A DNA stretch of 64,000 nt from NCBI GenBank assembly GCA_963750495.1, contig CAVVQV010000004.1, positions 806,001 to 870,000 of the forward strand, given 5' to 3'. This document shows positions 8,134 through 17,321 of this stretch, one piece after another. The notes beneath the pieces are model-generated. The model was given only the letters and a program-made list of their open reading frames with translations. It did not search any database and was not told the origin of the DNA. The position numbers and the translations under genes were made by a program. Each line of letters opens with the position of its first letter. Within the stretch, counting starts at the first letter, position 1. The stretch comes from JANLYC01 sp963750495. GTDB lineage: Bacteria > Actinomycetota > Actinomycetes > Propionibacteriales > Nocardioidaceae.

Positions 8134-9009
8134 ATGGACGCACCCGACGACCAGCGCCAGGACGACCGGACGTCGCGGATCGGACGCCGCGACCTGACGG
8201 CCTGGCCCAGCGCGGTCGGGCGGGCTGCGGTCCGGATCACGTCGAAGGCATCCTCCGCGTCCCGACGTTGGCTCGACGAACGGTCGATCCCTCTGGCCGT
8301 GCTGCTGGTGACCGCCGCGATCGGTGTCCTCATCGCGGGCATCTTCACGGTGTTGAGCGCCAAGATCTACGAAAGCGTGACCGACCGGGGTGGCGTGGCC
8401 GGGTTGGACCGCCCGGTGCTGGACTGGATGGTCGACCGCCGAAGCGCCGGCCTCAACACCGCCGTCAGCGACTACACCGACCTGGGTGGGACGGTTGTCA
8501 TGCCGGTGATCGCCACAGTGGCAGCCGTGGCGCTGGCCCTGTGGTGGCGGCGGTGGACGCCGATCCTGCTGATGGCCGTGGCCGCCGGCGGCTCGGTGTT
8601 GCTGACCGTGATCGGCAAGCAGAGCATCGACCGCGCCCGGCCACCGCAGCAGTTCGCCGTGGCGCCCTTCGAGACCTCGCCGTCGTTCCCGAGCGGCCAC
8701 ACCCTGAACAGCTGGGTCATCCTGCTGCTCATCGCCTACCTGATCAGCTGCCGCGTCGAGTCACGTGGCTGCCGCATCTCCGTGACAGCGGTCGCCGTAG
8801 TGCTCGCCGTGGCGATGGGACTCAGCCGGGTCTATCTCGGCCATCACTGGCTCACCGATGTGCTGGTCGGCTGGACCCTCGGCTCGGCCTGGCTCATCGT
8901 GGTGGTGACGGGTCACCGACTGGCGCTGACGATGGCGCGACGACCCCCGGACAGACCTGTGGCTGAAGGTCCGGGCGATGGGGCGCGCGGACCTTCAGCC
9001 ACAGGGTGA
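8134..9009 (+). CDS. PAP2-family phosphatase, membrane bound
   Basis: A 291-residue integral membrane phosphatase acting on lipid phosphates or pyrophosphates. Seen: all three PAP2 motifs, KQSIDRARP (about 162-170), SFPSGH (about 187-192) and SRVYLGHHWLTD (about 230-241), with about five or six membrane helices. The basic, Arg-rich N-terminal 45 residues are likely cytoplasmic. The last 18 codons, VAEGPGDGARGPSATG included, are encoded by a long inverted repeat that also serves as a terminator. Convergent with tig. Confidence 0.9.
   Translation: MDAPDDQRQDDRTSRIGRRDLTAWPSAVGRAAVRITSKASSASRRWLDERSIPLAVLLVTAAIGVLIAGIFTVLSAKIYESVTDRGGVAGLDRPVLDWMVDRRSAGLNTAVSDYTDLGGTVVMPVIATVAAVALALWWRRWTPILLMAVAAGGSVLLTVIGKQSIDRARPPQQFAVAPFETSPSFPSGHTLNSWVILLLIAYLISCRVESRGCRISVTAVAVVLAVAMGLSRVYLGHHWLTDVLVGWTLGSAWLIVVVTGHRLALTMARRPPDRPVAEGPGDGARGPSATG
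8956..9005. terminator. Bidirectional terminator hairpin between PAP2 and tig
   Basis: CCTGTGGCTGAAGGTCCG (8956-8973) and its exact reverse complement (8988-9005) give an 18-bp perfect stem with a 14-nt loop. It lies inside the end of the PAP2 reading frame, two bases before its stop, and 17 nt beyond the convergent tig stop. It probably ends both transcripts. Confidence 0.75.
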
Positions 9010-9021
9010 GGTCAGACGGGT

Positions 9022-10488
9022 CTACTTCGTCTCGTCGTCGGCGTCGACCAGGTAGTCACTGGTGGCCACGACATCGGCGGCCGCATCGGTGGGCGGCGCC
9101 GCGGCAGCAGCCTGAGCCTGCGCTGCCGCCTCGGCCTGGGCGGCAAGCTCTTCGGGGTCGGCGTAGGTGCCGTCGGGCTGCAGGGTCTTGAGCTCGACGA
9201 CGTTGCCGGAGGCGTCCTTGACCGTGGCCGCCTCGACGATGTGAGCCAGGGCCTTGCCGCGGCGCACCTCGGACACCATCTCGGGCACGTGGTTGTGCTC
9301 CATGATGTGCTTGATGTACTCCTCGGGGCTCTGGCCCGACTGCTGCGCCCGGCGCAACAGGTGCTGCGTGAGCTCGCCCTCGTCGACGCCGAGCGCCTCC
9401 GCGGTGGCGATCTCGTCGAGGATGAACTGCGCGGCCATGGCGTCGCGGACTCGCTTGTCGAGGTCGGCGGCGAACTCGTCCTCTGTCTGGTCCTCCGACT
9501 CGAGGTAGTCGGCCTCGGTCATGCCGGCGTACGCGAGCTGCTGCTCGATCGAGTCTCGGCGGGACTGAAGCTCGTCGGCGACGGCCGCGTCGGGCAACGG
9601 GATCTCGACCATGGTGAGCAGCTTCTCGAGGACGGCGTCGCGGGCGGCGCTGGCCTGTTCGAGCCGGCCGTTGCGGGTCAGCCGGTCACGGAGGTCGGCA
9701 CGCAGCTCGTCCATCGAGTCGAACTCGGAGGCCTGCTGGGCGAAGTCGTCGTCGAGCTCGGGAAGCTCCTGCTCCTTGACGGCGGTGACCTTGACGGTGA
9801 CGTCGACGCTCTGATCCTTGAACTCACCACCGACGAGCGTCGACTCGAACGTCGCTTCGTCGCCGGCGGACATGCCCATCAGAGCATCGTCGAGACCTTC
9901 GAGCATGGTGCCGCGGCCGACCTGGTAGCTCATGCCGGTGGCTTGCGCCTCCTCGATGGCCTCGCCGTCCTTGGCTGCGGAGAGGTCGATCGTCACGAAG
10001 TCGTCCTGACCGGCGGCGCGCTCGACCGGGTTGAGGCTGCCGAAGCGCTCGCGGAGGTTCTCGAGCTGCTCGTCGACCTCGTCGTCACCGATCGAGATGT
10101 CCTCGACCTCGACCTCGATGCCGTTGTACTCCGGCAGGGTGATCTCGGGCTTGGTGTCGAGCTCGGCCACGAACGTCAGGTCCTTGCCGTCCTCGACGTC
10201 GCCGACCTCGAGCTCCGGCTGGCTGAGCGGGACGATGTTGTTGTCCTGCAGCGCCTGGAAGTACAGCTGCGGCAGTGCCTCGTTGACGGCCTCACCGATC
10301 ACGGCTTCGCGACCGACCCGCTGGTCGATGACCATCGCGGGGACCTTCCCCTTGCGGAAACCGGGGATGTTGATCTGCTGCGCGATCTTCTTGTAGGCCG
10401 CGTCGAGGCTCGGCTTGAGCTCCTCGAAGGTCACCTCGACGGTGAGCTTGACCCGCGTCGGGTTCAATGTCTCGACGGCGGTCTTCAC
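9022..10488 (-). CDS. tig: Trigger factor, ribosome-associated chaperone and peptidyl-prolyl isomerase
   Basis: Binds at the ribosomal exit tunnel and helps nascent chains fold. The 488-residue product has the ribosome-binding signature GFRKGKVPAMVIDQRVG (about residues 43-60), a central FKBP-type domain around 160-245 (DFVTIDLSA ... SYQVGRGTMLEGLDDALMGM), and a helical C-terminal chaperone domain. The last 50 residues are Ala-rich and acidic, a tail of variable kind in actinobacteria. Strong start ATG at 10488 with an AGGAG-like site. In most actinobacteria tig directly precedes clpP1; here four genes intervene. Confidence 0.97.
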   Translation of the reverse strand: MKTAVETLNPTRVKLTVEVTFEELKPSLDAAYKKIAQQINIPGFRKGKVPAMVIDQRVGREAVIGEAVNEALPQLYFQALQDNNIVPLSQPELEVGDVEDGKDLTFVAELDTKPEITLPEYNGIEVEVEDISIGDDEVDEQLENLRERFGSLNPVERAAGQDDFVTIDLSAAKDGEAIEEAQATGMSYQVGRGTMLEGLDDALMGMSAGDEATFESTLVGGEFKDQSVDVTVKVTAVKEQELPELDDDFAQQASEFDSMDELRADLRDRLTRNGRLEQASAARDAVLEKLLTMVEIPLPDAAVADELQSRRDSIEQQLAYAGMTEADYLESEDQTEDEFAADLDKRVRDAMAAQFILDEIATAEALGVDEGELTQHLLRRAQQSGQSPEEYIKHIMEHNHVPEMVSEVRRGKALAHIVEAATVKDASGNVVELKTLQPDGTYADPEELAAQAEAAAQAQAAAAAPPTDAAADVVATSDYLVDADDETK

Positions 10489-10735
10489 AGGCGTGTCTCC
10501 TTGATACGTGGGGTGATACGGCGAGGGCAGCGCCCGGATGCGGCCGTGCCAGGGCGCGGGCGGTCTGCTGAGGCAGACGCCCAGCCTATCGGGGCCTCAG
10601 CCGAGCGAGAAATCGTCGGCGTCCGCTGTGACGGAGGTGACGCGAGGGGCGCGTCCACCTCGCGCTTGGAACGATCTTGCGGTGAAATACGCCCACGAAC
10701 AGCAAGAACGTCCCAACCGCGGAGCCGCCAAGGCA

Positions 10736-10811
10736 TGGTCGGGGCGACAGGACTCGAACCTGCGGTCTCCTGCTCCCAAAGCAGGCGCGCTAGCCACTAC
10801 GCTACGCCCCG
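10736..10811 (-). tRNA. tRNA-Pro (anticodon TGG)
   Basis: Full cloverleaf on the minus strand. Acceptor arms CGGGGCG and CGCCCCG pair, the anticodon loop is TTTGGGA (TGG), the T loop is GTTCGAGTC, and CCA is encoded at 10738-10736. The 247 nt between it and tig hold only the tig promoter region; I see no gene there. Confidence 0.95.
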
Positions 10812-10897
10812 GTGTCAGCCGGCCGGGTCGGTCCGACTGAACGCCGCACGAGTCTAGGCCATCAACACGTGGCCTCCCGCCGTCGCGGTAGCGGTCG

Positions 10898-11440
10898 TCA
10901 GCCGGACTCCAGCTCACGGACCAGGCGGAGCTCCTCCAACGGCGTCCCCGCGTCGTCCCATCGACTGGTGGTTCCGTCTGCTCGCCAGCCGTGCGCGGCG
11001 TACCAGCGTCGGCTGCTCTCGTTGTCGCGCAGCACCCACAGGGCCACGCGCCGGGAGCCGTGCTCCCGCAGCCAGTCAAGCGCCACATCGTGGACCGCTC
11101 CCCCGGCACCACGACCCTGCAGCTGTGGGTCCGTGTAGAGCGCGTACACCTCGCCCCACCCGGTCACGTCCTCGGCGGGGTCGGCGTCCTGCTGGGGGCG
11201 GTAGGGACCGACGATCGCGTAGGCGGCGACGCGGCCATCCACGTCAGCCACCCACGACGAGATACCCGGGCGGTCAGTTGTCAGCCGCTCCCGCCACCGG
11301 TTCTCGAAGTCGTGCACGTCGAGGCCGTCGAGGTACGCCGTAGGGACGATGCCGGCATATGCAGCGCGCCAGGTGTCGACGTTGATGCGGGCCATCCGGG
11401 GCACGTCGTCGAGCCCAGCCCGTCGGACGAACACGGTCAC
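10898..11440 (-). CDS. GNAT-family N-acetyltransferase
   Basis: A 180-residue acetyl-CoA-dependent acyltransferase. Seen: the acetyl-CoA binding phrase VYALYTDPQLQGRGAGGAVHDVAL (motif A, with the R/QxxGxG/A turn in QGRGAG), then LWVLRDNESSRRWYAAHGW, the usual C-terminal strand and helix. The substrate cannot be read from the sequence. It stands alone between two tRNA genes. Confidence 0.88.
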   Translation of the reverse strand: MTVFVRRAGLDDVPRMARINVDTWRAAYAGIVPTAYLDGLDVHDFENRWRERLTTDRPGISSWVADVDGRVAAYAIVGPYRPQQDADPAEDVTGWGEVYALYTDPQLQGRGAGGAVHDVALDWLREHGSRRVALWVLRDNESSRRWYAAHGWRADGTTSRWDDAGTPLEELRLVRELESG

Positions 11441-11562
11441 GCCGGAATCGTCTCAGCAGCATGGAGCACAGGCACGTCGACCCGTCGGAGAGGGTTGAAT
11501 TCGCCCGGCCAGGTCACGCCATGGCACCATAGACGCCGCGCCGGGTATGTCGCTCGGCGCAC

Positions 11563-11636
11563 GCGGGTGTAGCTCAATGGTAGAGCCCCAGCCTTCCAAG
11601 CTGGCCATGCCGGTTCGATCCCGGTCACCCGCTCCA
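11563..11636 (+). tRNA. tRNA-Gly (anticodon TCC)
   Basis: Acceptor arms GCGGGTG and CACCCGC pair, anticodon stem CCAGC/GCTGG surrounds loop CTTCCAA (TCC), T arm GGTTCGATCC. CCA is encoded at 11634-11636. Confidence 0.95.
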
Positions 11637-11742
11637 GCTCCCCTCACACCTGGTCGATCCCCCGGCCCGTCACACGAAGTTCGCGACGCGGTGGGAACGT
11701 CCTGGCAGTCCCCACCAGGCGAGAGCCACGATCGTTCCACCT

Positions 11743-11783
11743 CGATCCGGATTCGTCGCAGATGCGGGGAAGTATCCGGATCG
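11743..11783. promoter_or_regulatory. Paired ATCCGGAT palindromes upstream of the GH3 gene
   Basis: CGATCCGGAT (11743-11752) and ATCCGGATCG (11774-11783) are exact reverse complements, and each contains the self-complementary 8-mer ATCCGGAT. Centres are 29 bp apart, about 90-125 nt before the GH3 start. This looks like a double operator; no LacI-type regulator is encoded next to it. Confidence 0.45.
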
Positions 11784-11870
11784 CTAACGTCGGAGGCGAT
11801 CGCACCCACTTCGACGTCAGCGTGCGCCGAGACCACGGCCGCTGACGCCGCGCACCCGGCGGAGGTACGC

Positions 11871-13880
11871 ATGACCGTTCAGCTGGTTCGCTCCTTCTTG
11901 TCCCGAGGCCGCGTCCTGGTCGCCCTCACTGCCCTGGCCGTGACGAGTGCCGGCGTGGTGGTGACCGATGGGACCGTCGCCACGGCCGACACACCTACGT
12001 CGAGGCCTGCGCAGCAGGCGACCCAGCCGGCGTACCAAGACCCGAAGCTGCCGGTTCGCCAGCGCGTGGCTGACCTGCTGTCCCGGATGACGCTCGAGGA
12101 GAAGGTCGGGCAGATGACCCAGACAGAGCGCTTCCAGGTCTTCGACGACGCCACCCCCATCACCACGTGGAAGCTCGGCAGCATCCTCTCCGGCGGTGGC
12201 TCCACCCCGCCCGGCAACACTCCGCAAGCCTGGGCCGACATGGTCGACCGGTTCCAGAGCGCTGCCCTCGACACCCGGCTCGGCATCCCGTTGCTGTACG
12301 GCGTCGACTCCGTCCACGGGCACGGCAACCTCGAGGGCGCCACCGTCTTCCCCCACAACATCGGCCTGGGTGCCACCCGCGACCCCCGGCTGGTCGAGCA
12401 GATCGGGCACATCACGGCCGAGGAGACGCGCGCGACCGGGCCGCAGTGGGCGTTCGCGCCCTGCATCTGTGTGGCCCGTGACGACCGATGGGGACGCACC
12501 TACGAGAGCTTCGGTGAGTCACCCCGCCTGGTAGCCCGGATGGAGACCGTCATCGACGGGCTGCAGGGCCGACCCCGTGATCTGGACGACCCCGACCGTG
12601 TCCTCGCCACCGCTAAGCACTTCGCCGGCGACGGGCTCACCCGCTACGGCACCGGCAGCGGTGACTACCCCATCGACCAGGGCGTCGACATCGTCAACCG
12701 TCGGGAGTTCGCCCGGCTGGCCCTAGCGCCGTACCGACCCGCGATCCGCGTCCACGACGTCGGCTCGGTCATGCCGTCGTTCTCGAGTGTCGACTGGACG
12801 AGCGACGGTGTCGGCAACCCGATCAAGATGCATGCCAACCGCCAGCTCATCACCGGCGTTCTCAAGCAGGGCATGCGGTTCCACGGGATCGTGGTCAGTG
12901 ACTGGGAGGGCATCCACCAGATCCCCGGCGACTGGCAGACCCAGGTGCGCACAGGGGTCAACGCCGGCATCGACATGTTCATGGAGCCGAACTCCTACCA
13001 GGACTTCATCACCGCGCTGATCGACGAGGTCCATTCCGGTCGGGTGTCGATGCAGCGCATCGATGACGCCGTCTCACGCATCCTCGCAGCGAAGTTCGAG
13101 CTCGGGTTGTTCGAGCACCCGTTCACCGATCGGCGGCACATCGACGACATCGGAAGCCCGGCCCATCGAGCCGTTGCCCGCCGGGCCGTCGCCGAATCGC
13201 AGGTCCTCCTGAGGAACCGGCACGCCACACTCCCCCTCGACGCTCCGCAGTCGATCTACGTGGCCGGGTCCAACGCCGACAACATCGGGAACCAGGCCGG
13301 CGGCTGGACGCTGACCTGGCAGGGCGGCTCGACCAACACCTTCCCGGGCACGACCATTCTGGACGGGATCGAGGCGGCCGCCGGTCCGGGCGCCGGCGTC
13401 ACGTTCAGCGAGGACGCCTCGACCCACGTCCCGGCCAACTCCGTCGGCATCGTCGTCGTTGGTGAGACGCCGTACGCCGAAGGGTTCGGAGACGTCAACG
13501 GACCCCGCTGGGCCTACGATCCGGGCGACAACGGTGTGCCACGCCCCGAGAAGACCATGCAGCTCTCGTCCGACGACCTGCAGGCCGTTGACACCGTGTG
13601 CGCCCAGGCGTCGTCCTGCGTGGTCGTCGTCGTGTCGGGTCGCCCCATGGTCATCGCGCCGGAGCGACTCGCACGGATCGATGCGCTTGTCGCCGCGTGG
13701 CTGCCGGGTAGCGAAGGAGCCGGGGTTGCGGACACGCTCTTCGGCAAGCGTCCCTTCACGGGTCGCCTGCCCGTGTCATGGCCGCGGTCGGTGGCGCAGG
13801 AGCCCATCAACGTCGGTGACCGGCATGACAACCCGTTGTTCCGCTTCGGCTTCGGTCTACGAGCTCCGCATCACGGCTGA
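11871..13880 (+). CDS. Secreted glycoside hydrolase family 3 (beta-glucosidase-type)
   Basis: A 669-residue exported glycosidase. Seen: Sec signal peptide (basic start, hydrophobic helix at about 16-36), then a GH3 N-terminal barrel beginning RVADLLSRMTLEEKVGQMTQ, substrate-pocket phrases VDSVHGHGN and AKHFAGDG, and the nucleophile Asp344 in GIVVSDWEG. The C-terminal alpha/beta sandwich follows with QVLLRNRHATLPL and VVVVSGRPM. ATG at 11871 has GGAGG six nt upstream. Likely releases glucose from beta-linked oligosaccharides outside the cell. Its 3' end overlaps the convergent regulator gene by 10 nt. Confidence 0.93.
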   Translation: MTVQLVRSFLSRGRVLVALTALAVTSAGVVVTDGTVATADTPTSRPAQQATQPAYQDPKLPVRQRVADLLSRMTLEEKVGQMTQTERFQVFDDATPITTWKLGSILSGGGSTPPGNTPQAWADMVDRFQSAALDTRLGIPLLYGVDSVHGHGNLEGATVFPHNIGLGATRDPRLVEQIGHITAEETRATGPQWAFAPCICVARDDRWGRTYESFGESPRLVARMETVIDGLQGRPRDLDDPDRVLATAKHFAGDGLTRYGTGSGDYPIDQGVDIVNRREFARLALAPYRPAIRVHDVGSVMPSFSSVDWTSDGVGNPIKMHANRQLITGVLKQGMRFHGIVVSDWEGIHQIPGDWQTQVRTGVNAGIDMFMEPNSYQDFITALIDEVHSGRVSMQRIDDAVSRILAAKFELGLFEHPFTDRRHIDDIGSPAHRAVARRAVAESQVLLRNRHATLPLDAPQSIYVAGSNADNIGNQAGGWTLTWQGGSTNTFPGTTILDGIEAAAGPGAGVTFSEDASTHVPANSVGIVVVGETPYAEGFGDVNGPRWAYDPGDNGVPRPEKTMQLSSDDLQAVDTVCAQASSCVVVVVSGRPMVIAPERLARIDALVAAWLPGSEGAGVADTLFGKRPFTGRLPVSWPRSVAQEPINVGDRHDNPLFRFGFGLRAPHHG

Positions 13881-14533
13881 CCACCGTCCACGTGGCGGAG
13901 CGCCTCGAGCACGGCCAGCACGCGTCGATGATCCGTGGGTTCGTCATGCAGCCCTAGCTTGTTGAAGATGTTCGCGATGTGGCTCTCGACCGTCTTGACC
14001 GAGACCACGAGGCGTTGTGCGATGGCGGCGTTCGATCTGCCCTCTGCGATCAGCGTGAGCACGTCGCGCTCGCGCTCGGACAGCGCCTGCACCGGGCTGC
14101 GTTGGCCATGGCCGCGTAGCAGGCTCCGGACGATGTGCGGGTCGAGCACGGTGCCACCGGCGGCGACCGTCTCCAGCGCCTGCGTGAGCATCGACACGTC
14201 CACGACCCGGTCCTTCAGGAGGTAGCCGAAGTGTGCGGCGTGCTGTTCGAGGAGCTGGGCCGCGAAGTGCGTCTCGACCGCCTGCGAGAGCAGCAGGATG
14301 CCGAGATCGGGATACGTCGCCCGTAGCTCGATCGCCGCGACGGCACCCTCGTGGGTGAACGTCGGCGGCATCCGGATGTCGACGACGGTGACGTCGGGGC
14401 GGTGCGTGTGGACCGCCTCGGCGAGCTCCGACGCATCGGCCACCGTCGCGCACACCTCGACCCCCGACTCCGTGAGTAACCGAGCGAGGCCCTCGCGCAG
14501 CAGGGCCGAGTCGTCGGCGATCACGACACGCAT
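13871..14533 (-). CDS. NarL/FixJ-family response regulator
   Basis: A 220-residue response regulator with receiver domain (IADDSALLREGLARLL; phospho-acceptor Asp in VTVVDIRMPP) and C-terminal LuxR-type helix-turn-helix (LSERERDVLTLIAEG, then RLVVSVKTVESHI). The start overlaps the kinase gene by 13 nt, so the pair is co-transcribed. Targets are unknown; the divergent membrane gene at 16635 is a candidate. Confidence 0.94.
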   Translation of the reverse strand: MRVVIADDSALLREGLARLLTESGVEVCATVADASELAEAVHTHRPDVTVVDIRMPPTFTHEGAVAAIELRATYPDLGILLLSQAVETHFAAQLLEQHAAHFGYLLKDRVVDVSMLTQALETVAAGGTVLDPHIVRSLLRGHGQRSPVQALSERERDVLTLIAEGRSNAAIAQRLVVSVKTVESHIANIFNKLGLHDEPTDHRRVLAVLEALRHVDGGQP

Positions 14534-16497
14534 GGCAGCGTCGCTTCGACGATCGTCCCGTGCGGCTGGTTCTCGCGGACTCGCAGCAGGCCGTCCAGAG
14601 CCGCGACCCGGTCAGCAAGACCCTGCAACCCTCGACCCTGCGGTTGGGCGTGCCCGACCCCGCAGTCGGCCACCGTCACACGCACGCCGGCTTGCTCGGC
14701 CCTGACCGCGATGGTCACCTCGTTGACGCCCGAGTGCTTGACCGCGTTGGCGACCGCCTCGGAGATCACGAACCAGGCGGCGCCCTCGACGCCCGGCGGA
14801 AGGCGCTGATCCACCACGTCGTACGTGATGGCCAACGGGATCCGGCCGGCCAGGTCGACCACAGCCGCCAGCAGGCCACCACCAGCGAGTGCGGCTGGAT
14901 GGAGCCCCGCTGCGAGGTCTCGCAGCTCCTGGACCGTGAGCCCCAGATCGACCACCGCGCGGTCGATCTCCGCCCGGAGAACCTCCGGACGCCCGTTGAC
15001 CTGTGCCGACTGAAGCTGGAGCGCGATGGCGAGCAGCCGCTGCTGAGCACCGTCATGCAGGTCACGCTCGATCCGTCCCCGCTCCTCGAGCTGGGCCCGG
15101 GCAATCCTCGACCTGGACTCGCTGATCAGCTCCAGCTGCTGTGCGAGCTGTGCTCGCAACGCCACGTTGTCGATCTCGGCCGCGGCCTCCCGCGCGACCG
15201 AGTCGACGAGGTTGCGATCACTGACGCTGCTGTCGTACTCGATCCTGGCGGTCAGCTCACCGTGTCGTCTTACGTCGACAGCCCCTTCGGCAGTCGTCGT
15301 GACGGCTCGCCCATCAGCGGTCACCCAGGTCCCGCCCTCGGTCGGGTAGAGCACCCGTGCCGTGGGGTCGTGCAGCGCGCGGACCAGGAGCTGATCGAGG
15401 TCCGGCGCCACCTCGGCCAGTCCTGTCCGGACGGTCTCGACCGCGTCGAACTGCTTGCGGTTGACCCGGCGACCCACCGCCTGGCGACTCCAGATGTAGG
15501 AGATCCGCGCCGCCCCGGCACCCGCCAGGGTCCCCAGGATCGTCGGCAGCTGGGAGCCGGGATCGATCGGTGTGGTCCGGCTGATGACCACAACCACGAC
15601 GACGAAGATCACGATGACCGCCGCCGACGCCAGGGCGTAGGCGGCGGAGTCGGTCACCACGCGTTCAACGTCGTACAGCCGATAGCGCAGCACCGACAAT
15701 GCGGCTCCGGCCGCCAGGGCCACGATCGCCGCACTCATGAGGTAACCCGCCGCGTCGTCGTGACCCGCGTACGACGCCGCGAAGGACGCAACGACGCACG
15801 GCGCCAGGGGCAGTGCGCCAGCCACGAGCCACAGCAACTGCTGTCGAAGCTCGCCCTGTGCACGACGCCAGCCACGCACCAGTCCGACCGCAGACGCGAT
15901 CAGGCACAGACCGGTGATGATGATGGACACCGACGCCACGACCGCTACCGGCCCGCTCAGCGACTCGACCGCCCAGGGGCTGCGGAGGCGGTCGTAGGGC
16001 GGGCTCAGTGCAGCCGACCGAAGGAGAGCTCCTCCCTGGTAACCGATCCCCGCTGCGATCGTGACCGCGGGCAGCCTGCGCCGAAACCTGGTGCGCGCCA
16101 CCTGATCGGCGGGAGTGAACTGCAAGGCCAACGCGAGGAACACGAACCACCACACGAAGCTCGTGTCTCCCAAGGTCGCCCACAGGGCCCCGGCTGGCAG
16201 GTCCGAACGCGCGGTCAGAGCTTGCTCGGCGTACGTATCGCACCAGCCACTCCACGCCAGGGCGGTCCCGAGACCCAGGAATGCCCACCCAGCCGGCTGG
16301 TCGACAGCCCGTCCCGTCAGCACCACACCGACCAGCCAGCATGCGACCGTCGCGACGAGGAAGGGGACATCACCTGCACTGACGAGTGGCGCGGCTGCAG
16401 CGTCTCGAGAGCCGGGCAGGACGCTGGCGGCTACCAGCAGCCCAGGCGCCAAGGGCCACGTCAATGCCCTGCCCAGCACGTGTGCCTCCGGCCTCAT
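14521..16497 (-). CDS. Multi-pass sensor histidine kinase, HisKA_3 type
   Basis: A 658-residue kinase with about eight to ten membrane helices in the first 350 residues, no obvious extracellular domain, a GAF-like linker, then a HisKA_3 dimerisation domain with His in RIERDLHDGAQQRLL and an ATPase domain (VISEAVANAVKHS, VADCGVGH, GRGLQGLADRV). Long membrane sensors of this kind often detect membrane or small-molecule stress; the signal here is unknown. ATG at 16497 chosen because upstream sequence to 16617 would overlap the divergent gene's promoter and has no hydrophobic start. Confidence 0.92.
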   Translation of the reverse strand: MRPEAHVLGRALTWPLAPGLLVAASVLPGSRDAAAAPLVSAGDVPFLVATVACWLVGVVLTGRAVDQPAGWAFLGLGTALAWSGWCDTYAEQALTARSDLPAGALWATLGDTSFVWWFVFLALALQFTPADQVARTRFRRRLPAVTIAAGIGYQGGALLRSAALSPPYDRLRSPWAVESLSGPVAVVASVSIIITGLCLIASAVGLVRGWRRAQGELRQQLLWLVAGALPLAPCVVASFAASYAGHDDAAGYLMSAAIVALAAGAALSVLRYRLYDVERVVTDSAAYALASAAVIVIFVVVVVVISRTTPIDPGSQLPTILGTLAGAGAARISYIWSRQAVGRRVNRKQFDAVETVRTGLAEVAPDLDQLLVRALHDPTARVLYPTEGGTWVTADGRAVTTTAEGAVDVRRHGELTARIEYDSSVSDRNLVDSVAREAAAEIDNVALRAQLAQQLELISESRSRIARAQLEERGRIERDLHDGAQQRLLAIALQLQSAQVNGRPEVLRAEIDRAVVDLGLTVQELRDLAAGLHPAALAGGGLLAAVVDLAGRIPLAITYDVVDQRLPPGVEGAAWFVISEAVANAVKHSGVNEVTIAVRAEQAGVRVTVADCGVGHAQPQGRGLQGLADRVAALDGLLRVRENQPHGTIVEATLPCVS

Positions 16498-16634
16498 TCG
16501 TCCATCGTGGCAGGCCAGGACCCCTGAGCACTCAGGGTCAGCCCTGATTCGAAGACCGGTGCCTGCTCCGTCGCATGACCACCGTCGGGCCGGGACGCTG
16601 GACTGACAGTCCTCCACACCACAAGGAGCTCACC

Positions 16635-17312
16635 ATGTCTGCCACGCAAACCCGCCCACCCACCGACGTCGACACCCGTACATCGTCCTCGGCCCGCGCC
16701 GTTGCGGCCATCGCGGCCGTGCTGTTCGGAGTCGCTCTCTTCATGACCGTGGCCAGCGTCGACGTTCCGCACGAGCCGACGGACGCCGAGCTCCTGCAGT
16801 GGTGGCAGCAGTCGGGCAACCGCATGTCGGGTCTCATCTCCGGGATGTCGGCCATCGCTGCCGCCATCCTCCTACCGATCGTGCTGAACCACCTCCGCAC
16901 GCTGAGCCGAGCAGCGAAGGCCCCGCAGTGGCTGGCCTTCGCGCGCTCCATGGGGGCCGCCGTGACCGCCGTCTGGCTGGTGACAGGGGCCGCCCGCGCC
17001 GTGGTCAGCCACCTCGTGGACGTCATGAACGAGCCGCTGCCAGGCGTTGACGTTCTTCGGCTGGCCACCGCGCTCAACTACACGTTGCTCGGGGTGTCGG
17101 GCACGACGGTACTGGCCCTGTGCATGCTCGCGGTGTCCGTGGTCGTGCTGCGCACTCAGATACTCGGTCGCTGGGTCGGCTATGTGGGACTGGTCTGCGG
17201 CGCGATCAGCATGATCGCTGCGTTGGCCCAGCTCGGCGCCTTCGCGACCCCGGTCGAGATCCTCTGGTCGTTCTGCCTCGCGGTCGCGATCTACCGCCAG
17301 CCTGCTGACTGA
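16635..17312 (+). CDS. Hypothetical membrane protein, about six helices
   Basis: A 225-residue integral membrane protein, similar in layout to DUF4386-type proteins but not firmly assigned. Seen: helices near residues 22-42, 72-92, 105-125, 145-170, 180-198 and 203-220. The start has a strong AAGGAG 6 nt upstream. Divergent from the two-component system at 16497, so likely its target or partner. No catalytic motif. Confidence 0.7.
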   Translation: MSATQTRPPTDVDTRTSSSARAVAAIAAVLFGVALFMTVASVDVPHEPTDAELLQWWQQSGNRMSGLISGMSAIAAAILLPIVLNHLRTLSRAAKAPQWLAFARSMGAAVTAVWLVTGAARAVVSHLVDVMNEPLPGVDVLRLATALNYTLLGVSGTTVLALCMLAVSVVVLRTQILGRWVGYVGLVCGAISMIAALAQLGAFATPVEILWSFCLAVAIYRQPAD

Positions 17313-17321
17313 CCAGGGCCG

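Noticed and set aside
8040..8966. 308-residue open frame overlapping PAP2 in another frame
   Set aside because: Same strand, different frame, Arg/Gly-rich; PAP2 motifs show the true frame.
9241..10857. 538-residue open frame opposite tig
   Set aside because: It is antisense to a clear trigger factor, Leu/Val/Asp-rich without domain, and runs through tRNA-Pro. A GC-rich shadow.
14560..16527. 655-residue open frame opposite the NarL-type kinase
   Set aside because: Arg/Gln/His-rich shadow of the kinase gene with no recognisable domain.
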